NCBI GenBank assembly: GCA_963989385.1
Contig: OZ022498.1
Location: forward strand, 3,293,501-3,357,500
Length of the DNA stretch: 64,000 bases
Direction: 5' to 3'
From: Ctena decussata
Lineage: Eukaryota > Mollusca > Bivalvia > Lucinida > Lucinidae
Part shown: piece by piece, positions 20,175 through 33,385 of the stretch
Numbering within the stretch: position 1 is the stretch's first letter
Layout of the letters: the number at the start of each line of letters is the position of its first letter
Notes under the pieces: generated by a model
What the model saw: only the letters and a program-made list of their open reading frames with translations
Told to the model about the DNA's origin: nothing
Databases searched by the model: none
Translations under genes and position numbers: made by a program

Positions 20175-21835
20175 AGAAGTGTGTGTGCCCCTTGTTGATA
20201 AAACCCTCCATCGGCAATTGGCTCCACAGAATTTGATAAGGTTTGTGTTAATGGAAAAATTCTTGACCATTACATTCCCCAGCAACTAGTAGCCCAGCAC
20301 TGGGCTGGAAAATACCTAGAAACCGTTTTCATTTTTTTAAAACTAGAAACTTGTTTCTGAAATAATTTAGGGCTAGAGCTGGAGCGGGACTGCGGCCGCT
20401 AGCAGCTACTGAGCCTCCTTTACTTACATATGGCAACTGGAAGAACAACATCAGAAACATCATCGATTTGTACATTGTCTCTTCTGTGATTCCCCTGTCT
20501 CCACGAGGCACTTGCCTTTCTTGTGTATGACTTAACAAATATCGAGGGCCACCACATATTATTTGTCTTATTGTTGGCCTTAAATCAACTGCTGTATAAG
20601 AGAGGCTGTAGCGGAGTCGAAAATAACAGTCTCTACAATGACTGAATCTACAAGGCACACACAAGCATGCACTGGAAATGACTGGCATGATTGTTTGTTT
20701 AATAGTCAAGTAATTAATTTGTCTTAAATTGATATGATGCATGCAGTAGAAACCCTTAAACTCCCAGTGTACGAATCTGCAAGCTGTACGAATCTGCAAC
20801 ATATCACTCTACAGCACTTCACTTTCTCCAACAATCAAGAGATAAATCTGATAAACACACGTAACAAATACATGTAGTGACCTCAGAATTGTGTAACATT
20901 ATCTGTAGACGGTGCTACAATGAATAACTGAATAAAAACTCAGCATACAAATTCACAAAGTTCGGTTGGTTGGTTGTTTCTAGGTCCCAATTGACCGAAG
21001 TAGTCTCGCTGTAATGTATCACTCTGTTATATACTGTATTCTTCTCTAGTAAAGTTCACACTATAATCGCGTTTGAGGTTGTGCGCTGTTCAGAGAGTCT
21101 TTGCTTAATAATAGAGCATTCCTGTATTTAAATTGTCTCTCTAAGTTCTAGTACTTGAAGGGACTTTCCCACTACTCTGCAGTTCCCGACTTATCTGTCT
21201 ATCAAACTCTGGCATCAGTCAAGCCCAGTGTGTCCAGTTTCCTGGAATACAGAAGAGTTTATTAAGTAATATGCTTGACCTCTACTTATCTTATGACTTC
21301 TATATCCATCATCCTTCTATGATGTGCCTGTAGTTGCATGTATTACGTGTTTATCTAGTAACATTTTCAATGTTCCCTAGGTGGACTCCTGACATAATAA
21401 TGTTCAGTAGTATATGTATTTTTTCAAAGTCTTCCCTAGCATGACTCCTTATTCCCTTATTGTTGCATATTTTGCATCTGTTGTTAATTCCAAATGATGA
21501 GGCTATATCAATAAAAGTCTACAAACGAACAATGATTACAATGGCACATTGTGCTTCTGACTATTTTAGTCAAAGGTGTACTTAACATGCCCTAGCACTA
21601 CCATTTTTCCCTACAAGATGTTTTGTCTACTGATGTAAGATGAGAACAATGATGATGATGATTTTTAACACAACTAAATTTTTCTGCAAACAGTGACTGT
21701 GAATTGTGAAGAGATGGTGTCATGATGGAGTTGGATTTGTTCAAGTGAATGAATGAGTATACATTTCACAGTGTATGAGATGGATGATGGAAATTGAAAA
21801 TTATAACAATGAAAAAATAACAGTAACATCAATTA
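20171..21835. other. No gene established
   Basis: A minus frame at 20329-20802 is open for 157 codons, and on that strand a donor-like atgtaagtaaag occurs near 20420-20430. No domain is recognisable and composition is not convincing. The rest is low-GC spacer. Confidence 0.4.
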
Positions 21836-22113
21836 CAGGGTGACCAGATGTCCAGAATATTCTGACTGGGCAGGAGAAACCACCACATCTAGCCTGAGGG
21901 CTAGAATTTATTACTTAAACCCAAATTTCCTGAACTAGGCAACTTTTAAGGTTATTAAATGATTTTTCAGAAAAATTTTCCGAATTGCCAAAGTAAAATG
22001 ATCAACCCATATATATGATCTCAAACCCCATCTCCCCACCCCCCCCCCCCCCCCCAAAAAAAAAATATATATATATATATGTATATATATAAATAATAAA
22101 AGTGGTCACCCTG
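21836..22113. mobile_element. Short TIR element (CAGGGTGACCA MITE)
   Basis: The ends CAGGGTGACCA and TGGTCACCCTG are perfect 11 bp inverted repeats. CAG/CTG ends suggest a hAT-type MITE, but I see no clean 8 bp duplication. It contains a poly-C/poly-A/(TA)n run at 22038-22090. Confidence 0.65.
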
Positions 22114-22329
22114 CATCTATCACATTCATTTCATCTCCATGCATATGCTACCACCTGTAACTTAAGCTTGACTTTACCTTAAATAGCCAACACAAGCGAT
22201 TTATTAAGTATTAGATAATATCAGATATGCACACATTCTTCCACACTATCATCTTGAACCTCCTTCAGTCCAAAACAATTTTCAGTAATCAGTCATAACC
22301 AGAACATACATGCACTCAACATTTTAAAG

Positions 22330-22375
22330 AATTTATAAATTTATTTATTTATTTTTTTTTTATTTTTTTTTCACT

Positions 22376-22412
<37 letters not shown>

Positions 22413-22492
22413 CTTTCCCATTTTTTTTTTTTTTTTTTTTTTTTTCTTTCCCATTTTTTTTTTTTTTTTTTTATATATATAATTTTTTTTTT
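22330..22492. repeat. Poly-T tract with ctttccca interruptions
   Basis: Long T runs with the block tttctttcccatttt appearing twice at about 22410-22420 and 22445-22455. Prone to assembly error. Confidence 0.85.
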
Positions 22493-22859
22493 TAAACATT
22501 TACACCAGCATTCATACAATTCTTCCATACAATATACTCAGGCCAGGAAATAAACTGTGCAGTTCATTATTCATCTTACTTGCAACGGAAACTTAAGCAA
22601 CATTAAAATAAGTTTGACTAAATGGTTAAGTACTGAAATTCTGCTATCACTGTATGCCCAAACCGCACAATTTATCTACTGGCCCGAACAATATTTCCCC
22701 GTCCCAGCATCACCAGCCCAGTATGAATATTAGCTGTATGTGATTAAGTTGTCGTCTCGAATAGGGTAACTTAATAGTATTTAAATGAAAGGTACATAAG
22801 TAACCTATATGGCTTATGTGTGTAATCAGCCTAACTTTTGTAAAATGGAAACAGTCAAT

Positions 22860-24230
22860 AAAATAATACAAAAAAAAAAATAATAAATAAAAGAAAAATC
22901 ATTCACTTCACAGCCTACTGTGGAAGGTTGGGGGGGGAGAGTAAAAATTTAATTATTTCTCTTGAGGGTGGCGGTGGGGACGGGGACTTCACCGAATGAA
23001 TTAGTGCCTTTGGAAACTCCCAGTGCTGGAAATGAATTCATCCAGCAGCATCAGGAGTGTTTCTCTATGTTCTTTTAGTGAATCATTTTCCAGACCCAGG
23101 AAAATATCTGTTGTGACTTCTTGCTTACCTGTCTGATAAAACAACTGGGTCATCATTTTTTGTCGCTGCATCTCGAAATTCTCACAACTACACAAGAAAT
23201 GTTCTACAGTTTCAATTTCACCGCACTCACAATTTGGTGAATCAGACAAACCTACCTTATATTTGTATTCTTGAAGACCTACATAGCCTGTCCTCAACTG
23301 GGAGATAATCTGTTTTTCTGTTATGAATGGAACTGACATGTATTTAGGAAGTTTTGTGGAAATTTCTGGCTTATACCGGTGCAAAGTCCTACCTGTTTCA
23401 GCTGCCTCCCATCGCCTCTGCCAGTTAACACAACATGAAGCTCTTGCAAATGTCTTGAAATCTGCATTGGTTAGTATCTGACTATCTTCTGGAAAGTTCT
23501 CAGCTTCTCCTGCTGCCTCTTTGGCTAATGTGTCTGCAATGTTATTACCTTGTATTTCAGCATGACCTGGAGTCCATTTAAGTTCACACTTGATCTTCTG
23601 CTGACCCAACCTATTGATAAGCAATTGTATATCTTTGACAGTCTGCCTATGGGAAGTTGGTACCCACCCAAGGGACAAAATACCAACAGCAGACTGACTG
23701 TCAGAGAAAATTGTGATACCTTTCACTTCTGTTTTCCTTGATTCTTCTAATGTGAATTCTATAGCTACCAAGATAGCAATAAGTTCACCCAATAAAATGG
23801 ACCCTCTCCTTGCCACCGGCCTTTTCAGCTTGACAGGTTCTGCCTGGTCTGGAATGAAAATACAAGCCCCAGCCCCACAGGGCCCAGGGTTACCCTTACA
23901 AGACCCGTCTGTAAAGGCTACAATCTCTCCAAACTCACACTGGTCTAACAATCCTGAGATAGTGGCCCTTGCTTCCACTTCTTGCTCTACTGATCTGGAT
24001 TTGGAAGACCCAAGTCTATTCCAATATTCTGGCCTTGTTCTACTTGGGCACAGACCATTATATAAGAAAACTCTGGTTCAGTATTGTGAATTGTCATGTT
24101 GCAATTTGTCTGCATATCCTGCAGTTGCAAATTTGCCAACCCAAAGGGTGAAATATGTCTTTCTTGCTCATTTTCACTGTCTTTCCAGTTATTCCATAAA
24201 CTTTTAATAGGCTGATTCTGTCAAACTTGT
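22860..24230 (-). mobile_element. I-type (RNase H-bearing) LINE, 3' fragment
   Basis: Minus-strand retrotransposon end containing the C-terminal part of pol and a short 3' region with A/T runs (attatttattatttttttt near 22890-22868). The pol frame is broken upstream of 24077, and further degraded pol-like sequence extends to about 24230. RNase H domains of this kind are found in I, Nimb, R1 and related LINE clades. I cannot choose between them. Confidence 0.75.
23001..24077 (-). pseudogene. LINE-encoded RNase H domain with C-terminal zinc-like motif
   Basis: Open frame of about 359 codons after a TGA at 24078-24080, with no ATG until deep inside, so it is the tail of a longer polyprotein and not a stand-alone gene. 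The RNase H catalytic residues are all present: AFTDGSCKGNPG (Asp), LGELIAILVAI (Glu), FSDSQSAVGIL (Asp) and GNNIADTLAKEA (Asp), with KWTPGHAEIQGN before the last. A C-terminal block, CECGEIETVEHFLCSC, is the Cys-His box seen after RNase H in many LINEs. The domain would remove RNA from the cDNA hybrid. It is the longest undamaged retroelement frame in the window, suggesting a rather young insertion. Confidence 0.85.
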
Positions 24231-24394
24231 GGAATACCCGCCTTCAATTATAGCGTAATTGTTTACAAGTTTCTTTGTTTTACTGTGAAGAGCTAACAAG
24301 GGAAGTAACTGCGTAGCAACCAAAGTAGAATAGAATTGAAGAAAATTTGGCTTTTGGGGTCCAACCACCTCCAGAATTAATGCAGAAAACTACT

Positions 24395-24882
24395 TTACCC
24401 CACTCAGATTTTTTATCAAATTTGTATTATAGGCTTTTCTTTATATACTAGAATATGGCACACTGTCTGTATCAGACTGCGTTTTGCACATTGCCCTCTT
24501 AAATAGGAGACCATGGTACACCAAGAAAACCTAAAATTTCACATTTAAGTGATAACTGGAGCAAACAGCAGTTTCAGAATATACACTTCCCACTTTGAAT
24601 TATTTATTTGTTGTCTACTTTATACAAAAACTGCAAAATTAATCAGTTTCAGACAAAGTATGAATGTTTAAAATCTTAAGATATCCACCTACTGTAATTT
24701 CCCACCAGTTTCAACATTTTCTATTTTCATCTGCCGTTTCCATGACAACGGAAAGAAGAATCGCAAAACTAAGTATAACTTTTTCGTTTTTTGATACACC
24801 CTTTCATTTGAAATAAGTGTCATCAAAATCCCTTTCGGTGCGTGGACAAAATATTCTGGTGCTTACAGAGAATTGATGTTAA
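24395..24882 (-). repeat. Inverted copy of the 8826-9352 repeat
   Basis: Both ends match (ttaccccactcagat; attctggtgcttacagagaa ttgatgttaa). The intermediate part is diverged. Confidence 0.72.
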
Positions 24883-25644
24883 GTTGTTTAATCCTCATAA
24901 TAGCCCCTGTCCATAATTACAACAGCCCCACCCTTGTATACCTCCTTAATGACAATGTTATTGTTTGTCAAACAATTTAAATCGTTGCAGGCTGCTGCTG
25001 CTGAGATATATTTTCTTTATACATTTAGCATTTCTGAGTTAAGTAGGGTTACTTTCTCAATTAGAAATGAATTTTTCTAAAGCAACGTTTCGGTTTTTGG
25101 ATGGCATGAAATTGCTATTATTTCTAAAAAGGGAACCATCGTCAGCCTCATCGTGATTATGAATTTTTTTTTTTTTTATAAAAGTCGTAATTTCTATTGA
25201 AATTAGCTATGTCTTCTTTTAATTCCGCTTCGTTATGCCTATTCGAGTAGGTGTAAATTTCAATCCCTTTCAAGAACGCTTACAGGATCCAGTATTCTTT
25301 TGGATAAGCCTTTTATTATATTTACTGTTGTTTTGTCGTCTAATACACAGTTCCGAGCCGCACCCAGAATGTCACTCAAAATCACATGATATCGTATACC
25401 TGGCCAATGCAACGACAACTTAGCACGTGACATAGTCTCACAAACAAATCGCACGTGGTCAATATCAACATAAGTCCGTGAGTTTACCTTACAGTCAATG
25501 AAGTGATGTATTGTTCGTAAGTATTGACCTGGCACTCATGAATATTCCGTTCATCTCCGTAAATTAATTCACGGTGTCCGATAATGAACGGGTAAAAGTA
25601 GCCTCAGTATGTACAAATACTATTAAACAGACGTTAAACATCAC

Positions 25645-25712
25645 TCTATCAAGTGGCACAGTGGATAAGGCATTGAGCCTTTAATCTCGAAGTTATGGGT
25701 TCGAATCTCTCT
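25645..25712 (+). pseudogene. tRNA-like sequence (degenerate; SINE head or tRNA pseudogene)
   Basis: The D-arm-like gtggataaggc and B-box-like gggttcgaatc are clear. The T stem and acceptor stem do not pair, and the anticodon loop would be 8 bases. The nearest families are Arg- or Lys-type tRNAs. Not a functional tRNA. Confidence 0.6.
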
Positions 25713-25829
25713 ACCGTCTTTTAAATATTTTTTTACGTATATTTTTTTCTTTGCATAAAAGCAGCAGGTAACCTTGTCATGATCCAGATCTTTAATGTTT
25801 CATATCTATTAATTTGGATGGTTGCTTGG

Positions 25830-26050
25830 TTGGCTGTCTTGGGTTTAACGGCCCTTTGAGACAGTACTTCATTCTATATCGGGCCGTCTTTCAAAGATAG
25901 GGAGATAGAAGAGATGACAGGCGAGAGAAAAATATATCCAAAAAGCCTCACCCGCATCTACTGCAAGCACAGTAGGTAGCTCTTTGTCGCACTATCAGCC
26001 AAACTAGTATGTCGGCCGGGCAATGAAAGTGACCAAGCACCATCGCCCGA
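25830..26050 (+). repeat. Dispersed repeat, inverted relative to 18355-18512
   Basis: Gccctttgagacagtacttc, atagggagatagaagaga, catctactgcaagcacagta and ggcgatgg-type motifs match the other copy in reverse complement. Confidence 0.6.
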
Positions 26051-26643
26051 CCCGACACCCCCCTTCAGCTATTGAACGAGATGCACTGCCTTTCTACTAT
26101 CACATATACATGTAAATCCTACAATAACGTCGACCAAAAAACATCTCAAATACAAACAAAACCTATGCATTGCTTCCACATCAAAGTATTTTCAGGAAAA
26201 CCCAGCACCTGTAGGCGGATCATATATCCAACAGACAATAAATGCAGCTGCTGTCAGCAGAAGTACAATTTTCAGAGCACGTAGAATCTAGAGAAACCGG
26301 CACACTCACGTTCCTACGAAAACAAATGGGGAAAACCTAAACTAGAGAAAAAAATATATTACGTTAAAATATGCATTTTCGTTCATAACATTAGAAATAA
26401 AGACAAAAAGTAAAATAAAAAGATTAGTAAAAATGAATGCTGTAAGATTCGATATTGTGATATTTGTATCTGCCGTTAGAAGACTAAACCACCACGCTAC
26501 GGAATCATCGACAAACTGTTAGACTGTAATATATTCAAGTAGCAGTATTTTCCGGTAAATCATCGCTAAAACTAACGAAAACATCCGAGTATAATGACGG
26601 AAATAAATGAGTGCCAGGTCAATCCTTATCGACAATATACCTG

Positions 26644-29600
26644 TTTAATGAAAAATAAACTAACACCACTTTTAATAAATTTACCCTGCTTTGCAAGAAC
26701 AGACTGCCATGTGTAGGCCATGAGGTGACTGATTCTTCGCCATAGATCGCCAACTTTTAGCAGATACTTGCATTTGTCATTTGTTTTTCCGCCATCTTTG
26801 TGTAAGCTTGTGAGACGTAGTAACAGTAACTAAGCAGGCGGAGCTTAGCGGCTATTCTCGGAACTGTGTATTCTAAAGAAGCATTGACTGTTTGGTTTAA
26901 TGTTGATACTAGAGTTCGTTCGCTGAGGCCTAATCCTACTCTAAAAATAACTTCGGTTAGAGCTTTAAGGTTTCCCTGGTTTTGAGCCCATATTTTTTTA
27001 ACCCGTTGCATAACTGTAGTCCCGATTATAATGTGTTCTGTTTTGCGTACGGAAGTACTTATCTTGGTTTTCATTGTTTAGTCTTTATAATGTTTCACGA
27101 ACCCCATCTGTATATTGTTGGCCTGTCTTTCTGATCTTTATGCATGAATATGCAAAATAGCGCAATCCCTTGCGAAATAGAAGACACAGCTTTTTAGAAG
27201 AATCACATCCACGCGTATATACTAAGACTGAATGACTACCATATCCTGAAGACGGGTTTTCATGCCGATGGTTGAGGTGATTACGAAACACTTTATCCGC
27301 GGTAATTTTGTCATGCATTTACAATGATATGCCTGCTTTGGCGCCAAAATCGTCATAAAATACGCGCCGTAGAAAATTGACCTCGACATTTCGAGAGCGT
27401 AAGGTTGAAAAAAGCTGGTGGAGTGTATATATTTTTCGGTGCATGTTTTGTAGGCGACTTTTCCTACATGTTATGCATATGCAAATAGTACGGCAGATAG
27501 GCAGCCTATGAGAAGGTGCTACTGGTAAGGTTCTGCAAACATCTTGGGTTATATATCATATTAATCGTTAGAATCTCTAGTTTACAAAACCAGCTGATGA
27601 CACCTCTGATTCTGAGTACTAAGCGAGTTATCTCCCCTTGAATTACCCCACCCATTTAATTGGGTAAAATGATACTTAAATGGAAAAGAGTAAAAAAATC
27701 ATTTATGAGATGGTACTTTGTACGATTTTTTATTTGTATTCAGTTTGTAGCTTATTTACCGTATATGGGGTACTTATTATTTACTTTAGTTTACAATTTG
27801 TGGCGTTGTGATATCGCGTTTACGTTGAAATTTGTTTTGAAAATAATTTTTTAAATTTCAGGTTTACAATTTTTAATGTTGACGCCATCAGTCAAGATTT
27901 TGGAACAATATTTGCAATATAATATCAAGTCTAGAACCTTGGCTTTACGTATAGATTATCAGAACTCAAGATTTAAGTACAGAGACAAGGAAACTCTGAG
28001 AAACATGAGTAAATACCCCACCCATCTAAATATGCATTGCAAAACTGGAAATCTTTCAGGCTCTTGCAGTTCAAAAACGTAAGGTTAGGTCATATTGTAA
28101 CATAATATACATGACCTTATAGGGCTGCACATCTATGCTAGTGCAAATAAAATTACTTCCAGCAATCCTTCACGCTTCAGTTAGCAAGGATTAATTTACT
28201 TGAAACAGTTTTATACAGACAGTACTTCTACAAACCTACTTACACAGAGGACATGTTCACAATATTTATCACATATAATTTTTTTCGCAACACTTCTAAC
28301 TAGCAATGTAAATGCAAAAAATATCTCCAAATGTTGTAAATAAGTGATTGTTTACCTTATAACTTATTTATTTGTTATTTACATTTCAAGTGACCATACT
28401 GTATGCAACACTTTCTTACTTTGTTATTTTCTTTGCAAGCGTATACATATTCATTGGTGTTTTGATGAACGACTGGCATAGTTTTGACATCTTCAACATG
28501 CAAGACATTGCAAAAGAACAGTTTGTCTTAAAACAGAATAACAAGAAAAATTACCCACTCACTAAAGTGCATTAGAACCTGTACCCTAGTTATACCAGCC
28601 GCTAAATAAATGTAGGTCAGGCCAGTAGGGTGTTGCCCGGCCACCCGACGAAGTTGTGTAGACCTCATTTTTCTAAGTGTCCTATATATGCAGGATATTT
28701 GCCTCTTTCTTGCTGCCTACTTAGTGGGCCGATTGAGAGTTCAGACTGTTGAATACGTTACCAATAGTAAGTTTACAAAAAATACTATTTATTTAATAAA
28801 AGCGAAAGTCAGTAATCTATCTATAAATCGATATAAATTATTTATTTTTATATTAAGTGATGCAAAAACATTTTTTTTTTAATTTTAAACTTTTATTATT
28901 ATGCTTAATTATTCTACAGTTTATAAGGCTGTAATCTATGTTACCATTAGATACGAATTTAAGACAAATAAAACTTTACAAGACAAAATTGAAATTGATA
29001 AGTTGCATTAGTATTAGTATTAGTATATTACTATTTAGGTCTAGGGACAAGCTTTATAGTGGAAAAATGGTTTCATTAAGTTTTGTAGATTACCATACAG
29101 AAACTGTTTAATGCATGTAATATAATTTTTAATGCAATATTCAAAAACATTATATAATTATTTGAAATGGCGCTTACATGCCGAGATTCAAAAATTTCTC
29201 AAAGTATGACACTCTAAGAGTATCTTACGGAATTCAAATTAATCAAAATGACGTAACTAATGTAAATAGTAACACAGCTTATGAGACTGTGATTTATGTT
29301 ATCATAAAGAACAAGATTTACAGCACATAAAAAATAATCAAGTCAGAACTGGAAAATAAAATATACTTTCAACTCTTTTAGGGTATAATTCTTGCACAGC
29401 TTTTAGAAAGAAAAGGTAGGTGTGATTTATCTTGTGTAGACTACGAGACAGAAACTTTTCAGAGTTGTTGCATGAATTCTAGTGCAGTTTCATAGTCACC
29501 TTAATGTGTAAAATAATATTGATACATAAATAGGAAATATGTTAAAATAATGACAAAAAAACATGAAACAGAAAACAGATTACTCAGGTGTATCTAGTTT

Positions 29601-31960
29601 GCTCACTAAAGCTGAGATTATTCAGATTTATGTAGTTTGCTCACTAAAGTTGTATATGCGCCCTTGATTTTATTCACTGTTACAGTTAGAGAAAAAAATA
29701 GTATCATTCGATAATCATACAACCTAAATGTATATGATAATATTTTTCTCTAGCCTTTTTTTTTAAAATGTAGAATAAACTGGAGATAATGACAAGATTA
29801 TTACATCAACACTTATTAAATGTGTTTCACGCATAAAATATTTAAGTGGTTGCTGTGAGTTACATTTCTTGTTTCTACTTGTAATATTAAATCTATACAC
29901 TCAAGTCATGAAACTGAAAACTGTCTGACGACAGGTTTAAGTAACTGATGTGCCTTTGACTCAAAACTGGCATTGGTGTAATTCAGAGTTCAAACACGAC
30001 AGTAACACATTATATATGTATCAGTCTTACAATATTTGATGTAATATACGTTAAGCGAGACTAGTATAGGAGAGAGTATGTGGTAACAAATTCCTGATTG
30101 CCCATAAAAACTGTTCTAATGTACATTCACAGTATATCATTTTATGGAGAATTGAGAGAGAGAGAGTGAAATCCCAAAATTATCCTTAAATTATCTTCTA
30201 CTCCTTCATCCATATATAAAAAGTGTACACACACTTTAAAAGTCCTCTGATCAGTAGCTCCTTGTGTGACAGTGATACAGTTTCAGACTACTCCACGTCT
30301 TCTAGGCAACCATTTAATTACTTTATTTATAATAAAGTTCCACCATAGAATGCTAAAAGACCTCTTTAGCAATAACAGTTTCTGTAGCGCAAAATATCAT
30401 TTTGGATGCATTTCATTGCTACTCATATTCGGTAACGTATATGACAGTGCAAAGTTTTGCAAGTTTGATAGCATTTGTGTTTATTTAACGATATATAAAT
30501 GCATTAGTGTTCTTCATTCACTGTACTTACATGCTCATTCTAATCAGATTAAGTAGTTTTTGTCCATTCTTGGTAGCGTAGACAACAGTACGGTTTCTAA
30601 CGCTTCAGAAGACAATATTGATTTAATTCAGAGGCTTCCAAGCATATTTTCTACAACACTAAGATCTATGTCTGTTATTGTGTTTATATGGGTAAGAATA
30701 TGCAAATGTCATTAAAATGATACGGTCACGTATATAACATGGGAGAAACAGCCTAACTGCCCAATACTCAGACAGCAGAAAGCAGGGAAATATTTTGTAG
30801 ACGTTGAGCTTTCAGAAAAAAAGAACACATTGAAAAAGTATCTCATAAAAGGAGAGGGAGATATTGGAGCTTAAAAATCTACTAGCTTTTATAAATGTAT
30901 CATTCGATCAATTTCAACCGACAAATGGACCGACGGACGAACAAATGGATGAACTGACAAGGACAGACGGCCCAAAGAATATCTTAAAGTACCAGATTGG
31001 ACTGAAAATGACATCAGAGTATTCAACTACAACTCTTGTATGATCAGCGGCTAGTTTTGATCACTGTTAAGCTTGTCGTTTTTGAGAAGTTGACTGCCAA
31101 AACAGTGGTGAACACATGCTATTGACAAATCGACGTACGGACGGATGGAAAAATAAATATACAGAGCACATATTATCTAAATGAGTGCGAAGTGATAGAA
31201 GATACACATATATACTGTTTTCCAAGCATTTAGCCCATTTAGCTGGTCTTAAAGTAGTAACTAATTAGATTTTCATCATTTGTATACGTTTTCTGTTTGA
31301 CCGTGACCTTGACCTTTTGTACATGTTGAAATATATCTAGATAGTTTATTCAACAATGAAATACCTTGTAAATTAGTTTCTGCATAAGACTTGACATATT
31401 TATTGTCGTGGTAATAAAACAGACAAATTCTAATATTAATGTCGAATATTGTCAACCTTTGGTAATCAACGGTAATTAACAAACAGACGCACGGACAAAC
31501 ACTGTTCAATAACCGATATTCGTTAAACGCTTCTATGTTTAGTCCATTCCATTTGTTTTCCGTACGTACTATTGGAAAATGACAAAAACTTGTCTTTAGT
31601 TGAAATAAATGGACATTTTTGACGTTCACCGACAAAAATTGTGTAATTTTGCTGTTTATGGGTACGTAATTTTCAAGGGCCATAACTCTGTTAGTACTCA
31701 GCTGCGGCGATGTCATCAGCCGGATTCATACACTAGACATGCTGACAAACAATTTGGTATATAACACTTGATGTTTGCAGAACCTTACCAGTAAAGTCCT
31801 TAAGGAGAGCACTTTTGGGGTTCCGTCTGCTCTACTAAAAGGCGTTACGGTGCGTAACAATTCTATATGGAAAATTGCGTATATTTTCACACTCGTAAAG
31901 GCTAGGTTTTTTAATGAAAATTATAGAGTTCGGTTTTTGTGAAATGAATGTTTAGCTACT
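26644..31960. other. AT-rich region without recognisable genes
   Basis: Minus frames at 26757-27074 (105 codons, starts with ATG) and 27085-27318 (77 codons) are the best candidates, but neither shows a domain. 27600-31700 has only short frames, mostly below 100 codons, and a few short repeats, such as tagtttgctcactaaag twice at 29597-29655. A small hairpin, ggtcatattg...atatacatgacc, lies at 28087-28117. Genes with short exons could be hidden here, but I cannot support any. Confidence 0.5.
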
Positions 31961-31970
31961 TGGATGGTAG

Positions 31971-31971
<1 letters not shown>

Positions 31972-32004
<33 letters not shown>
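31972..32004. repeat. (GA)n microsatellite
   Basis: About 16 GA units. Confidence 0.97.
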
Positions 32005-32007
<3 letters not shown>

Positions 32008-32167
32008 GTACTTGTTCAGACTCACGACATCGTTTACCATATCATATGGAACTTATCGCCTGTTGAATTATACGCTATGCTTGCAAATGATTATGGATTA
32101 TATCCTGACTGTTGGTGAACTTTTATAAAGACATACATGTACAATGAAACCCATCCCACCCCATCTC

Positions 32168-32365
32168 AGGAGCCGCGGTAGCTTAGTGTGTTAAGTGCTG
32201 GCCTGCTGATCTAAGGAACCTCGGTTCATTTCCTGCTTTTCCAACTGTAAATGAGATCCAATCCACACAGCTTTTCATTATCACTCTCAAATCGCCCTGC
32301 TTTGACTCTTGACTTTTGAAAAAGACGTAAAATCGCAGGTCAAGCATTCATTCACCCCTGTCCCC
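32168..32365 (+). mobile_element. tRNA-derived SINE
   Basis: The head gagccgcggtagcttagtgt gttaagtgctgg (A box) and ctcggttcatttcc (B box) is followed by a body ending in gaaaaagacgtaaaatcgca ggtcaagc. The same body and tail are found at 1-42, 34100-34295 and 60480-60627. It may be a Mermaid-domain bivalve SINE, but I cannot verify the central domain. Confidence 0.75.
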
Positions 32366-32428
32366 CTCCCACAGCCCCATCTCGAGCTTTGACTCCACTT
32401 GGTTTGATATGATTTTGCAGTTTTTCCT

Positions 32429-33082
32429 ATTTTTATACCCCGCCACACGTTAGTGGCGGGGTATTATGTTTTCACGTTGGCCGTCCGTGTGTCCGTCCGT
32501 CCGTCCGTCCGTCCGTCCGTCCGTCCGTCCGTAGTACGTACGTCCGTCTGTCCGTCCGCACTTCGTTTCCGTTCGATAACTTAAGTATTTTTCAACGGAT
32601 TTCCTTCAAATTTTGCATATGCATTTGAACTAAGAATGTCTCGCTTGGGATTGTAAATGGGCAAATTTCGTTAATTTCTGACAGAGTTATGGCACTTGTC
32701 AATGTACAAAAATGGTTTCTGGCCTCTAGTTTCTTTACTACTTGGAGTATCATGATGAAACTTCACAAACATGATCTAAGTAACAAAAGCTTTTAATGAG
32801 CACAGAAATTTTATCATCGGGGGTTATCTGCCCCTGCCCGTGGACTATATACATGTATAAAATCATGAAAAATTCCATATAAAATCAGAGTTTGAAGCAA
32901 TTTTTCTGAAACTTTCAGCAAATGATCAGAGTGATGAAAGCCTCCAGCGATGCTCAAATTTACCCCAGGGAGTTATTTCCCTCTCCCCCCGGGCTATATA
33001 CATGCATAAATCTGGAAAAAATCGGTGTGTGAAAAAGGTTTGCAGTGGCGGGGTATCACGCTGTCGTTTGCGATGCTTTTAT
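32429..33082 (-). repeat. CCGT-tract repeat with terminal hairpin, copy 1
   Basis: Opens with a hairpin, taccccgccac/gtggcggggta (32438-32463), then (CCGT)n at 32484-32535. The body matches 45934-46655 over its whole length (for example gcttgggattgtaaatggg, ggcctctagtttctttac, gcaaatgatcagagtgatg). It ends gcagtggcggggtatcacgc, tgtcgtttgcgatgctttta tt. No protein frame. The other copy has about 115 extra bases near 46480-46580. Confidence 0.88.
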
Positions 33083-33385
33083 TAAAAGATTTAAACGATT
33101 TATATATTGTCTTCTTAAATACATAGGATCATCCTAGCTCCAAATCAAAAGTGCTGTTGAGGACTAATTTTACTCTCTTTGAACCAACCCCGATTAAGCG
33201 CTATCCATAGTCAACGTATGCGAAAAACTTTACAATATGTCCATACATGGATGCAAGTTTTACTGGTAAACTATAGACAAAAGCACGAAGTTATCCATTT
33301 TCAGGTGAGAATGCTCGTGAATCATAAGAGGACTGATTATGTATTAGACCATTGATAAAATACCTGTTTGATGTGTTCCTACTTA

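Larger units (their letters stand above)
25508..26643. mobile_element. TIR element of about 1.1 kb, non-coding
   Basis: Attgacctggcactcat at 25524 is matched by atgagtgccaggtcaat ending near 26625, with weaker pairing continuing outward (attgttcgtaag and the complement of cttatcgacaat) and inward (attccgt). No transposase frame. Target duplication not determined. Confidence 0.6.

Noticed and set aside
19823..20285. Long minus frames with repeated Ile-Tyr
   Set aside because: They translate the (TA)n microsatellite at 20094-20170.
20329..20802. 157-codon minus frame
   Set aside because: No domain, mixed composition and no conserved signal. A donor-like site alone is not enough.
23001..23978. 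Stand-alone domesticated RNase H gene
   Set aside because: The frame begins at GTG, continues upstream in frame to a TGA at 24078-24080, and has no N-terminal ATG. It is a truncated LINE polyprotein.
25645..25712. Functional tRNA gene
   Set aside because: The acceptor and T stems do not pair and the anticodon loop has the wrong size. Only the A- and B-box-like words are kept.
26757..27318. Two adjacent minus frames as a two-exon gene
   Set aside because: No recognisable domain or convincing splice pairing. Left as unassigned.
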